Source: Yoonia sp.
GTDB taxonomy: Bacteria; Pseudomonadota; Alphaproteobacteria; Rhodobacterales; Rhodobacteraceae
Assembly: GCA_020627605.1 (NCBI GenBank)
Contig: JAHDGO010000125.1
Coordinates: 1 to 6,164, forward strand
DNA length: 6,164 nucleotides
Direction of reading: 5' to 3'
In this document: in pieces, positions 1 through 5,761 of the stretch
How positions within the stretch are numbered: position 1 is the stretch's first letter
How the letters are laid out: each line of letters opens with the position of its first letter
Notes under the pieces: model-generated
What the model was told of the DNA's origin: nothing
The model's input: the letters and a program-made list of their open reading frames with translations, nothing else
Database searches by the model: none
Position numbers and translations under genes: made by a program

Positions 1-948
1 GGTGCCGGGGCCAAAGATGCCGTCGACGCCGCGTGTGTTGAAATCCAAAAGGCTTAGGTCGCGCTGGATATCGCGCCGCTGGTTGCGGGTCAGGTTCAGT
101 GCATCCTCTTCCGCCTCGGCAATGCGGACCGGATCACGCTCTATCTCATCCAGTCGGCGACGCGCCTCGGCGGCGTATGGGCTGGCGGGGTAGTCAAAGA
201 TGAAACTGCGATAGCCGTCGGCGCTGTTGGCCTCTTGCGCGTCGTTCCAGGCGCGCAGGCTGGGATCAACCTGCGGCAGGGGTGCTGCTGGTGCGGCCGC
301 ATCTGTCTGCATGATCAGGCTTTGCGGCACGTAGCCACTGGCCTGCAAACCGCGCGCGCTGCGGACATAGGCCATGACGTTGCCACCCGGTGCGGTGATC
401 GCATCGCTGATCACCTCGTCGGCGTTGCGGGGGCCGCCGGTGATGACCGTGACACCCTGCGGGATATCCATCTGACCCAGCCCAGCGCGCAGGTAAGCGT
501 CATAGCCAGTGTCATCATCCTCGTCATAGGCCAGTACCAGCACCGATTGCCCCGGCGTATTGGCCATGACCTGCAACAGCATATCAACCGAGATTGCGTC
601 ATCCAGCCCAAACGGGGTGGGTTCATCTGCATCTTCGGCCAGCATCCAGGTGCGTGTGCCATCGGTGGCAAACCGCCCCGACAGACCAACAACCAGACGG
701 TCAGCCTCTGTCGCCTGGGCGGCAAAGCGGTCAAGCACCGCCATCATGTCTGCCGCTGTGCCGTTGGACAGGGCGTTGACCTGATAGCCAGCGTCGCGCA
801 GATCACCGGCGGCCTGCACCACGTCAAGTCCGTTGCTGACCCGGCGGAAATCCTCATAGCGGGATACCCCCAGCAAAAGGGCGGCATCGTCGGCCATTGC
901 AGGCAGGGCCAAGGCAGACAGGGCTGCGATAAGGGTCAGTTGGCGCAT
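1..948 (-). CDS. Secreted caspase-fold protein with C-terminal peptidoglycan-binding-like domain, catalytically degenerate (partial)
   Basis: The frame is open from the ATG at 948 to the window edge: 316 codons, no stop, C-terminus missing. AGGAGAG lies 5 nt before the ATG and fixes the start. Residues 1-19 form a signal peptide (hydrophobic core, then AMA before D20), so the product is probably periplasmic. Residues about 22-200 resemble the peptidase C14 caspase fold: a beta strand AALLLGVSRY, then LVVGLSG at 84-91 and SVLVLAYDED at 135-144. In active members these last two strands end in SGHG and DAC. Here they read SGRF (R92, F93) and AYD (D142), so catalytic His and Cys are both absent. 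An Ala/Pro linker (about 217-229) leads to a segment resembling helical-repeat proteins (YRSFIFDYPASPYAAEA), then a PG_binding_1-like start with DFNTRGVDGIFGPGT at 302-316. I infer a non-enzymatic envelope protein. The fold call is from motif spacing only. The gene lies 127 bp downstream of the formate dehydrogenase gene on the same strand. Confidence 0.8.
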   Translation of the reverse strand, partial: MRQLTLIAALSALALPAMADDAALLLGVSRYEDFRRVSNGLDVVQAAGDLRDAGYQVNALSNGTAADMMAVLDRFAAQATEADRLVVGLSGRFATDGTRTWMLAEDADEPTPFGLDDAISVDMLLQVMANTPGQSVLVLAYDEDDDTGYDAYLRAGLGQMDIPQGVTVITGGPRNADEVISDAITAPGGNVMAYVRSARGLQASGYVPQSLIMQTDAAAPAAPLPQVDPSLRAWNDAQEANSADGYRSFIFDYPASPYAAEARRRLDEIERDPVRIAEAEEDALNLTRNQRRDIQRDLSLLDFNTRGVDGIFGPGT

Positions 949-953
949 GGCGG

Positions 954-960
954 CTCTCCT
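954..960 (-). promoter_or_regulatory. Ribosome binding site of the caspase-fold gene
   Basis: AGGAGAG on the minus strand, 5 nt before the ATG at 948. It is a near-perfect Shine-Dalgarno and decides the start of a gene whose stop is outside the window. Confidence 0.8.
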
Positions 961-1024
961 TTGATATTCATCACAAAGGCAACGCATTGGGCGCGCCCCT
1001 GTTCCGGGAAAGCTAGGCGCTTGC

Positions 1025-1049
1025 GGCCATGCTATTCAATAGCGCGGCC
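1025..1049. repeat. 25-bp interrupted palindrome 3' of the formate dehydrogenase gene
   Basis: Arms GGCC (1025-1028) and GCTATT (1031-1036) mirror AATAGC (1038-1043) and GGCC (1046-1049) around a single central base at 1037, with only a 2-bp mismatch step in each arm. It lies 26 bp beyond the formate dehydrogenase stop and about 76 bp before the caspase-fold start. In the minus-strand transcript it can fold as a hairpin, but no U-tract follows, so a classical intrinsic terminator is doubtful. It could be a terminator stem, an mRNA 3'-end stabiliser or an operator for the next gene. A 10-bp palindrome GGGCGCGCCC at 989-998 sits in the same gap. Confidence 0.45.
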
Positions 1050-1075
1050 TAAACCGGGGGTAGACGCGGCACAGA

Positions 1076-3844
1076 TCACTCTGCCGCAACGCTGGATTCC
1101 GCCTTTTCCACCCGCACGGCGGCGAATTTGAATTCCGGGATCTTGCCATAAGGATCGACAGCCGGATTGGTCAGCACATTGGCTGCGGCCTCGACATAGG
1201 CGAAAGGCACAAAGACCATATCAGGCGACACAGCCCGGTCGGCCCGCGCCATGATCGTGATGCTGCCACGCCGCGTCGACAGGGTGACCATGCCGCCGGG
1301 CTCCACGCCCAGTTTGCGCAAGGTCGCGGGGTGGAGAGAGCAGTTCGCCTCGGGCTCTACCGCGTCAAGCACCTTGGACCGGCGCGTCATTGACCCGGTG
1401 TGCCAGTGTTCCAGCTGCCGTCCCGTTGTCATGATCATCGGGTAGTCGGCATCTGGCGCCTCATCCGGTGGGATCACGCTGGCGGGGGTAAACTTCGCCC
1501 GGCCGTTTTCACGGGGGAAGCCGTCGCCAAAGACGATGGGCTGGCCGGGGTCCTCTGGCGACAACGACGGGTAGGTGACGGCGTTCTCGGTCTCCAGACG
1601 GTGCCAAGTGATGTTGGCCAGCGATTTCATCGACTTCGCCATTTCGGCAAACACCTCTGACGGGTGGGTGTAGGACCAATTGAGGCCGAGCCGTTTGGCA
1701 AGCTCTACCGTGATCCACCAATCCTCTTTCGCGTCACCGGGTGGCGGCACCGCGGGGCGGCCCATCTGAACCTGCCGGTTGGTGTTCGTGACCGTTCCGG
1801 ATTTTTCGGCAAAGGCAGAGGCTGGCAGGATCACATCGGCATAGTTCGCTGTTTCGGTGATAAAGATGTCCTGCACTACCAGATGTTTCAGCTTGGCCAG
1901 CGCGTCGCGGGCATGTTCCACATCAGGGTCTGACATGGCGGGGTTTTCGCCAAGGATATACATCCCGTGGATGTCACCTGCATGGACGGCATCCAGAATT
2001 TCGGTGACGGTCAGCCCCTTGTTGGGGTCAATCGTGCCCTCTTGCCAGATCTCTTGAAAGGCAGACCGGACGCCATCATCACCCACAGGCTGATAATCCG
2101 GCAGGAACATCGGGATCAGGCCAGCATCAGATGCGCCCTGCACATTGTTCTGTCCGCGCAAGGGGTGCAGACCGGCACCGGGGCGGCCCACCTGACCTGT
2201 CATCAGTGCAAGACTGATCAGACAGCGTGAGTTGTCGGTGCCATGGATATGCTGGCTGATGCCCATGCCCCAGAAAATCATCGCGGCCTTGGCGCCAGCA
2301 AAGGTGCGGGCCACATCGCGCAAGACCTCGGCCTCGATCCCGCAGATCGCCGCCATCTTCTCTGGCGTGAAATCGGCCAGATGTGCTTTTTCCGCTTCCC
2401 AGTTTTCGGTGTAGGCTTCGATGTACTGGCGATCGTAAAGTTCTTCCTCGACGATCACATGCATGATCGCGTTGAGCATGGACACATCCGCGCCGGGGCG
2501 GAATTGCAGCATATGCGAGGCAAAGCGTCTCAGCGCCTGCCCGCGCGGGTCCATCACGATCAGCTTGCCGCCGCGTTTGGTGAACTGTTTGAAATAGGTG
2601 GCCGCGACGGGGTGGTTTTCAATCGGGTTGGCACCGATGACGATGGCGACATCGGCATTTTCGATCTCATTGAATGTCGCTGTCACAGCGCCAGAACCCA
2701 CATTTTCCATCAGCGCCGCGACAGATGACGCATGGCAAAGCCGCGTGCAGTGATCGACGTTGTTATGGCCAAAGCCCTGGCGGATCAGCTTTTGAAACAG
2801 ATACGCCTCTTCATTGGTGCATTTGGCAGAGCCGAATCCAGCAACCCCCTTGCCGCCGATCTCTTTCAGGCCATTTGCGGCGACATCCAGTGCCTCGTCC
2901 CATGAGGCCTCGCGGAAATGCTGCTGCCAGTTGCCGGGATCGACGTTCAGGCCTTTGGCGGGGGCATCGTCGCGGCGGATCAGGGGTTTGGTGATCCGGT
3001 GATCATGGTGGATGTAGTCAAAGCCAAAGCGGCCTTTGACGCACAACCGCCCCTCGTTTGCGGGGCCGTTGATGCCTTCGACGAATTTGACCTTGTCGTC
3101 CTTGATCTTCAGGCTGACCTGACAGCCGACACCACAGAAGGGGCAGACGCTTTCGACCTCGCGGTCGTAATCCTTGCTATCGCCCTGCTGGTTTTCATCC
3201 GTGACTGTAGCAGGCAACAGCGCCCCGGTCGGGCAGGCCTGCACGCATTCGCCACAGGCCACGCAGGATGACGCCCCCATCGGGTCATCGAAGTCAAAGA
3301 CAGGATAAGCCTGCCCACCCCGGCCCGCCATGCCGATCACGTCGTTCACCTGCACCTCGCGGCAAGCGCGGACGCACAAGCCGCATTGAATGCAGGCATC
3401 AAGGTTGACCGACATCGCCACATGGCTGTCATCAAGCAGCGGAATATGATCGGGGTCTTTGGGGGGAAAGCGGCTTTCGCTGACGGTCTGGCCGCCGGCC
3501 ATGTCCCACATATGGCTGGAGCGGTCATGCGCCACATCCTGTGCGGGCTGGTCAGCAACCAAGAGTTCCATGACCATCCGGCGCGCCTGTGTTTCGCGCG
3601 GCTGATCGGTGGTGACGACCATGCCGTCACTGGGTTCGCGGATGCAGGAGGCGGCAAGCGTCCGCTCGCCTTCAATCGCGACCATGCAGGCCCGGCAGTT
3701 GCCGTCAGACCGGTAGCCGGGTGCAGGCTTGTGGCACAGATGCGGGATCACAAGGCCGCGTCCGTTGGCGACCTCCCAGATGGTTTCACCGGGGGCGGCG
3801 GTGACGGTTTCCCCGTCCAGCGTGAATGTGATGCGGTCGGCCAT
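1076..3844 (-). CDS. Formate dehydrogenase alpha subunit, molybdopterin-dependent, FdsA-type (Cys at the active site)
   Basis: This 922-residue cytoplasmic protein (no signal peptide) oxidises formate to CO2 at a bis-molybdopterin centre. Domains in order: 2Fe-2S ferredoxin-like (about 5-80; C37, C50, C53, C67); two 4Fe-4S clusters (C151, C154, C157, C161 and C194, C197, C200, C204); molybdopterin-domain 4Fe-4S (C234, C237, C241, C268) with conserved K270; molybdopterin oxidoreductase core (about 285-715); dinucleotide-binding C-terminal domain (about 800-915). HCTRLCHASS places the metal ligand at C370 with H371, where E. coli FdhF has Sec140-His141. R563 in LRGQNNVQG matches the substrate arginine at the same 193-residue distance as in FdhF. 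No cysteine lies between C67 and C151, so the His-Cys3 cluster of NuoG-like proteins seems absent. GGGGGAG lies 8 nt before the ATG. FdsB, FdsG, FdsD and FdhD genes are not adjacent, so the electron acceptor (NAD+ through a distant diaphorase, or ferredoxin) is unknown; fdsA or fdhF would both be plausible names. Confidence 0.93.
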   Translation of the reverse strand: MADRITFTLDGETVTAAPGETIWEVANGRGLVIPHLCHKPAPGYRSDGNCRACMVAIEGERTLAASCIREPSDGMVVTTDQPRETQARRMVMELLVADQPAQDVAHDRSSHMWDMAGGQTVSESRFPPKDPDHIPLLDDSHVAMSVNLDACIQCGLCVRACREVQVNDVIGMAGRGGQAYPVFDFDDPMGASSCVACGECVQACPTGALLPATVTDENQQGDSKDYDREVESVCPFCGVGCQVSLKIKDDKVKFVEGINGPANEGRLCVKGRFGFDYIHHDHRITKPLIRRDDAPAKGLNVDPGNWQQHFREASWDEALDVAANGLKEIGGKGVAGFGSAKCTNEEAYLFQKLIRQGFGHNNVDHCTRLCHASSVAALMENVGSGAVTATFNEIENADVAIVIGANPIENHPVAATYFKQFTKRGGKLIVMDPRGQALRRFASHMLQFRPGADVSMLNAIMHVIVEEELYDRQYIEAYTENWEAEKAHLADFTPEKMAAICGIEAEVLRDVARTFAGAKAAMIFWGMGISQHIHGTDNSRCLISLALMTGQVGRPGAGLHPLRGQNNVQGASDAGLIPMFLPDYQPVGDDGVRSAFQEIWQEGTIDPNKGLTVTEILDAVHAGDIHGMYILGENPAMSDPDVEHARDALAKLKHLVVQDIFITETANYADVILPASAFAEKSGTVTNTNRQVQMGRPAVPPPGDAKEDWWITVELAKRLGLNWSYTHPSEVFAEMAKSMKSLANITWHRLETENAVTYPSLSPEDPGQPIVFGDGFPRENGRAKFTPASVIPPDEAPDADYPMIMTTGRQLEHWHTGSMTRRSKVLDAVEPEANCSLHPATLRKLGVEPGGMVTLSTRRGSITIMARADRAVSPDMVFVPFAYVEAAANVLTNPAVDPYGKIPEFKFAAVRVEKAESSVAAE

Positions 3845-3852
3845 GACGGATT

Positions 3853-3859
3853 CTCCCCC
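3853..3859 (-). promoter_or_regulatory. Ribosome binding site of the formate dehydrogenase gene
   Basis: GGGGGAG on the minus strand, 8 nt before the ATG at 3844, supports this start. It lies only 4 bp from the palindrome at 3864-3875. Confidence 0.7.
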
Positions 3860-3863
3860 GTGT

Positions 3864-3875
3864 GTCTGGCCAGAC
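3864..3875. promoter_or_regulatory. Perfect 12-bp palindrome in the formate dehydrogenase leader, candidate operator
   Basis: GTCTGGCCAGAC is a perfect inverted repeat without spacer, 19 bp upstream of the formate dehydrogenase ATG and just before its Shine-Dalgarno. With no loop it would make only a 4-bp RNA hairpin, so a DNA site for a dimeric regulator is the better reading. I cannot name the regulator. A TCTAGT element overlapping the upstream side could be a -10, but I see no good -35 at the right distance, so no promoter is called. Confidence 0.4.
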
Positions 3876-3931
3876 TAGACCATTTGCGCAGATTTGCCGA
3901 AAGGCTGTTGGCGACAGGCAGGGCAGCATTT

Positions 3932-3943
3932 GCGCCATGGCGC
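3932..3943. repeat. Perfect 12-bp palindrome downstream of the PA2778-family gene
   Basis: GCGCCATGGCGC lies 38 bp beyond the stop of the peptidase gene and 87 bp upstream of the formate dehydrogenase start. As RNA it gives a 4-bp GC stem with a CAUG loop and no following U-tract, too weak for a convincing terminator. It may simply reflect GC-rich sequence. Confidence 0.3.
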
Positions 3944-3981
3944 GTTTCCGATGCGGATCAGCGGTTTCGCATTGCCGGCGC

Positions 3982-4803
3982 TCAGCGCGCCAGCGCGGCT
4001 GTCACCGTGGCCAGATTGGCGCGCACCTCTGGTATATCAGGGCCCAGACGGCGGGCCTGCAACAAGGCAGATCGCGCACCGCGCAGATCACCCATGGCAT
4101 AGCGGGCATTGCCAAGGCCAAAGGGCCAGAGCCAGTTGTCAGGCCAGCGCGCGGCCCCCGTCTGATAAAGCGTTGCAGCGGCCGCGAATTGATCAACGCG
4201 TTCCAGTGCCGCGGCGGCGCGCAGCACCTCTGCCTCTGGCACGCTGGCGGGCAATTGGTCTGGCGGCAGGACGACCAGACCCCAGTAATCCCCCCGCGCC
4301 CATGTCCGGGTGAAGGTGGCGAATGGCATCACCATCTGATCGCGCTGGCCGGAATTCAGGCGCACCTCATCCGCTGCAATGTCATAGCTGGTGACGACGC
4401 CGTAATGCCAGACCGGCAAGACACCCAGGCCAAGGTTCTGAAAAACAATCACAGGATGGCCTGCAGCAACCTCTGCCAGCAGTTGGTCATAGCTGTCGAT
4501 TTCGACGGCCAGTTGGCCAAGGCGACGGCTGGCCCCGATCATGTCGGCCAGATAGGTGCCCTCTGCCCCCGGATTGAAGGCCAAGGCGGCAACATCGGCC
4601 TGACTGACATCGGCACCCGCCCATTGCATGACCATCGCGATCGAGGCCGGACCGCAAAAGAAATCAGCCTGCTGAATCAGGGGCACATCCGCCACGGCGG
4701 CGCGTGTCGGCACATCAACCGACAGCTGGGCGTCAGGGTCAAACGGTGCTGCGCAGGCCGCCAGCCACGCACAGGCCAGCAGCAGACACAGACGGCGGAT
4801 CAC
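3982..4803 (-). CDS. PA2778-family C39-like cysteine peptidase, lipoprotein with C-terminal TPR-like repeats
   Basis: A 273-residue protein starting at a GTG. It is the only usable start: no ATG, GTG or TTG lies between it and the in-frame stop at 4864-4866. A lipoprotein signal ends in lipobox LAAC (L14-C17); Ala at +2 suggests sorting to the outer membrane, periplasmic face. Residues about 36-180 form a C39-like papain fold: Q45 and C50 in QADFFCGPAS (oxyanion Gln and nucleophile), H133 in VWHYGVV, then a strand with VRLNSG where N150 probably stands in for the usual third residue. The tail of this domain (MPFATFTRTWARGDYWGLVVLP) is typical of the family. Residues about 190-270 form two TPR-like helical pairs. 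The gene starts 7 bp after the PA2779-family stop with no Shine-Dalgarno, so translation is probably coupled. Related C39 domains cleave double-glycine leaders, but no such substrate or ABC transporter is present here. The natural substrate is unknown. Confidence 0.88.
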   Translation of the reverse strand: MIRRLCLLLACAWLAACAAPFDPDAQLSVDVPTRAAVADVPLIQQADFFCGPASIAMVMQWAGADVSQADVAALAFNPGAEGTYLADMIGASRRLGQLAVEIDSYDQLLAEVAAGHPVIVFQNLGLGVLPVWHYGVVTSYDIAADEVRLNSGQRDQMVMPFATFTRTWARGDYWGLVVLPPDQLPASVPEAEVLRAAAALERVDQFAAAATLYQTGAARWPDNWLWPFGLGNARYAMGDLRGARSALLQARRLGPDIPEVRANLATVTAALAR

Positions 4804-4810
4804 GCCGGGA

Positions 4811-5212
4811 TCAGCGCACGCAGCGGGTAAAGTTGAAGACCCGCGTAAAGCACAACAGATCAGTCACCAGCAGGATCACGAAGATGGTGAAAAGCGTGCC
4901 CACGATATCTGCACCGGCGCTGTCATTCTCCATCTGGGTCAGGATGGATGCGACCTCGACATCGGTCAGCGCGTCCAGACGTGCCGCAGCCTCTGCCGGA
5001 TCAACGCCCATGGCGATCATCTCTGCCTGCACCTCGTCCCGGTTCAGCGCCTCTTGCAGGGCGGCGCGGTTGTCGAAGGCAGCGTATTTGTTGATCGCGG
5101 CTTCTGTGCCCAGCATGTCGGCCTGTGCAAATGTCACGGCCTGCGTGGCCAGAACCAGTTGTGCGGACAGCACAACGGCGATGCTTTTCTTGCTGAGTGC
5201 GAAAATTCCCAT
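4811..5212 (-). CDS. PA2779-family small membrane protein, partner of the PA2778-family peptidase
   Basis: A 133-residue protein. I start it at the ATG at 5212 because AAAGGA lies 7 nt upstream; an in-frame ATG at 5239 would add nine residues but has no Shine-Dalgarno and puts charged residues before the signal. Residues 8-31 are a signal peptide or first membrane segment (KKSIAVVLSAQLVLATQ, possible cleavage after AQA at 31). The middle (about 32-100) is Ala-rich, acidic and helical (NRAALQEALNRDEVQAEM). A strong membrane segment spans about 101-122, followed by the family's typical ending DLLCFTRVFNF and a short basic tail with C131. The family is conserved next to PA2778-type peptidases and has no established function. 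The pairing suggests that the two proteins act together in the envelope, as substrate, anchor or cofactor. This is inference. Confidence 0.85.
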   Translation of the reverse strand: MGIFALSKKSIAVVLSAQLVLATQAVTFAQADMLGTEAAINKYAAFDNRAALQEALNRDEVQAEMIAMGVDPAEAAARLDALTDVEVASILTQMENDSAGADIVGTLFTIFVILLVTDLLCFTRVFNFTRCVR

Positions 5213-5217
5213 GTCGA

Positions 5218-5225
5218 TATCCTTT
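5218..5225 (-). promoter_or_regulatory. Ribosome binding site that decides the PA2779-family start
   Basis: The minus strand reads ACAAAGGA and then TATCGAC before the ATG at 5212, a good Shine-Dalgarno distance. The alternative ATG at 5239 is preceded by CGCGCGGCGGA, with no real Shine-Dalgarno. Confidence 0.65.
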
Positions 5226-5288
5226 GTTCGCGCAGGCATTCCGCCGCGCGCAGCCCCTATTGACGTTCAGTTTTCAGGAAATCGGTCA

Positions 5289-5319
5289 GGGGTGCAAGCT
5301 CTTGCGCGGATCACACCCC
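5289..5319 (-). terminator. Nested inverted repeat after yggT, possible weak terminator
   Basis: Arms GGGGTG (5289-5294) and CACCCC (5314-5319) enclose a second inverted repeat, GCAAG/CTTGC (5294-5298 and 5301-5305). The structure begins 17 nt past the YggT stop and lies about 77 bp before the PA2779-family start, where a terminator would fit. It has no U-tract, and the inner stem has only a 2-base loop, so the call is tentative. It may instead be a regulatory site for the PA2779-PA2778 unit. Confidence 0.3.
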
Positions 5320-5336
5320 ATTTCGGCAAGGTCGGA

Positions 5337-5624
5337 TCAGGCGAATGACATCATGTTGTTGATCAGGAAGATGCGCAAAATCTCGATCCCGACCAGCACC
5401 ACGATGGGCGACAGGTCGATCCCGCCAAGGTCCGGCATGAAACGGCGCACACGGCTGTAGATCGGTTGCAGGATCCGCTCCAGCCCGTACCAGACCTGGC
5501 CAACGAACTCTTGCCGGATGTTGAGCACGTCAAAGCGGATCAGCCAGCTCATGATGAAATGGGCGATGACGAAAAAACGGACAACGCCAAGGATCAAAAG
5601 CAGGACTTGCAGAATGGTAAGCAT
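5337..5624 (-). CDS. YggT-family integral membrane protein
   Basis: A 95-residue protein with one YggT repeat. Membrane segment 1 spans residues about 2-28 (LTILQVLLLILGVVRFFVIAH). An amphipathic stretch with LQPIYSRVRRFMPDLGGIDLSP (about 52-73) holds the family hallmark P-D-x-G-G-I-D-x-S-P. Membrane segment 2 spans about 72-90. The length is usual for alphaproteobacterial single-repeat members; E. coli YggT has two repeats. The family is linked to osmotic-shock tolerance and, in other bacteria, to envelope or division functions; its molecular role is unsettled. The ATG at 5624 is the only sensible start, since the next Met (M25) lies inside the first membrane segment. The Shine-Dalgarno is weak (GAGAG about 11 nt upstream). 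The gene is divergent from the thioesterase across a 137-bp gap. Confidence 0.93.
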   Translation of the reverse strand: MLTILQVLLLILGVVRFFVIAHFIMSWLIRFDVLNIRQEFVGQVWYGLERILQPIYSRVRRFMPDLGGIDLSPIVVLVGIEILRIFLINNMMSFA

Positions 5625-5677
5625 CGGTTCGCAGACTCTCTGTTGGTTTCACTGCACCTAAGCATTTGGCATCAGCC

Positions 5678-5697
5678 CGGCAAGTGTTTGCTTGCCG
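5678..5697. repeat. Inverted repeat 1 between yggT and the thioesterase gene
   Basis: CGGCAAG (5678-5684) and CTTGCCG (5691-5697) are perfect 7-bp arms around a 6-nt centre TGTTTG. It is the first of three inverted repeats within 72 bp. It could be a hairpin or an operator in the divergent promoter region. Confidence 0.5.
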
Positions 5698-5708
5698 TAA
5701 GGTCAAAG

Positions 5709-5724
5709 TTGACGTTCGCGTCAA
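5709..5724. promoter_or_regulatory. 16-bp palindrome with TTCG centre, candidate operator overlapping a -35-like element
   Basis: TTGACG (5709-5714) and CGTCAA (5719-5724) are perfect 6-bp arms around TTCG. TTGACG also matches a -35 consensus on the plus strand, though the -10 position 17 bp on is poor (CATCTC). GTCAA at 5702-5706 pairs with TTGAC at 5709-5713 in an overlapping second inverted repeat, and GTCAA recurs at 5720-5724. Clusters of this kind are typical of dimeric regulator sites. In RNA the UUCG loop would be unusually stable. The regulator is not identifiable from the sequence. Confidence 0.45.
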
Positions 5725-5733
5725 GCGGTCACA

Positions 5734-5749
5734 TCTCTTTCGCAAGAGA
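5734..5749 (+). promoter_or_regulatory. Hairpin abutting the thioesterase Shine-Dalgarno
   Basis: TCTCTT (5734-5739) and AAGAGA (5744-5749) are perfect 6-bp arms around TCGC. The 3' arm runs directly into AGGA (5750-5753), the ribosome binding site 8 nt before the ATG at 5762. Folding would place the stem edge against the Shine-Dalgarno, so it could modulate translation. The stem is AU-rich and short. Confidence 0.4.
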
Positions 5750-5761
5750 AGGACCGCCGCC

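Noticed and set aside
989..998. GGGCGCGCCC as terminator of the formate dehydrogenase gene
   Set aside because: As RNA it leaves only a 3-bp stem with a 4-base loop and no U-tract; a 10-bp GC palindrome is not rare in such GC-rich DNA.
235..1131. Long plus-strand open frame of 298 codons opposite the caspase-fold gene
   Set aside because: It is antisense to a gene with a clear signal peptide, ribosome binding site and recognisable domains. Its translation is rich in Gln, His, Arg and Cys with no family resemblance, as expected for a shadow frame in GC-rich DNA.
2735..2737. Possible selenocysteine in the formate dehydrogenase active site
   Set aside because: The active-site codon (residue 370) reads as Cys (TGC), and the frame has no internal TGA, so selenocysteine is not used.
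3386..4102. Plus-strand open frame of 238 codons across the start of the formate dehydrogenase gene
   Set aside because: It is antisense to well-identified cluster-binding motifs and runs through the intergenic region into the peptidase gene, with no recognisable domain.
3862..4830. Plus-strand open frame of 322 codons opposite the PA2778-family gene
   Set aside because: The minus strand carries a lipobox and a C39 active site; the plus translation has low-complexity Gln/Arg/His composition and no family signal.
5709..5737. Sigma70 promoter for the thioesterase with -35 TTGACG and 17-bp spacing
   Set aside because: The -35 is good, but the -10 (CATCTC) matches only two consensus positions, so I list the palindrome and do not call a promoter.
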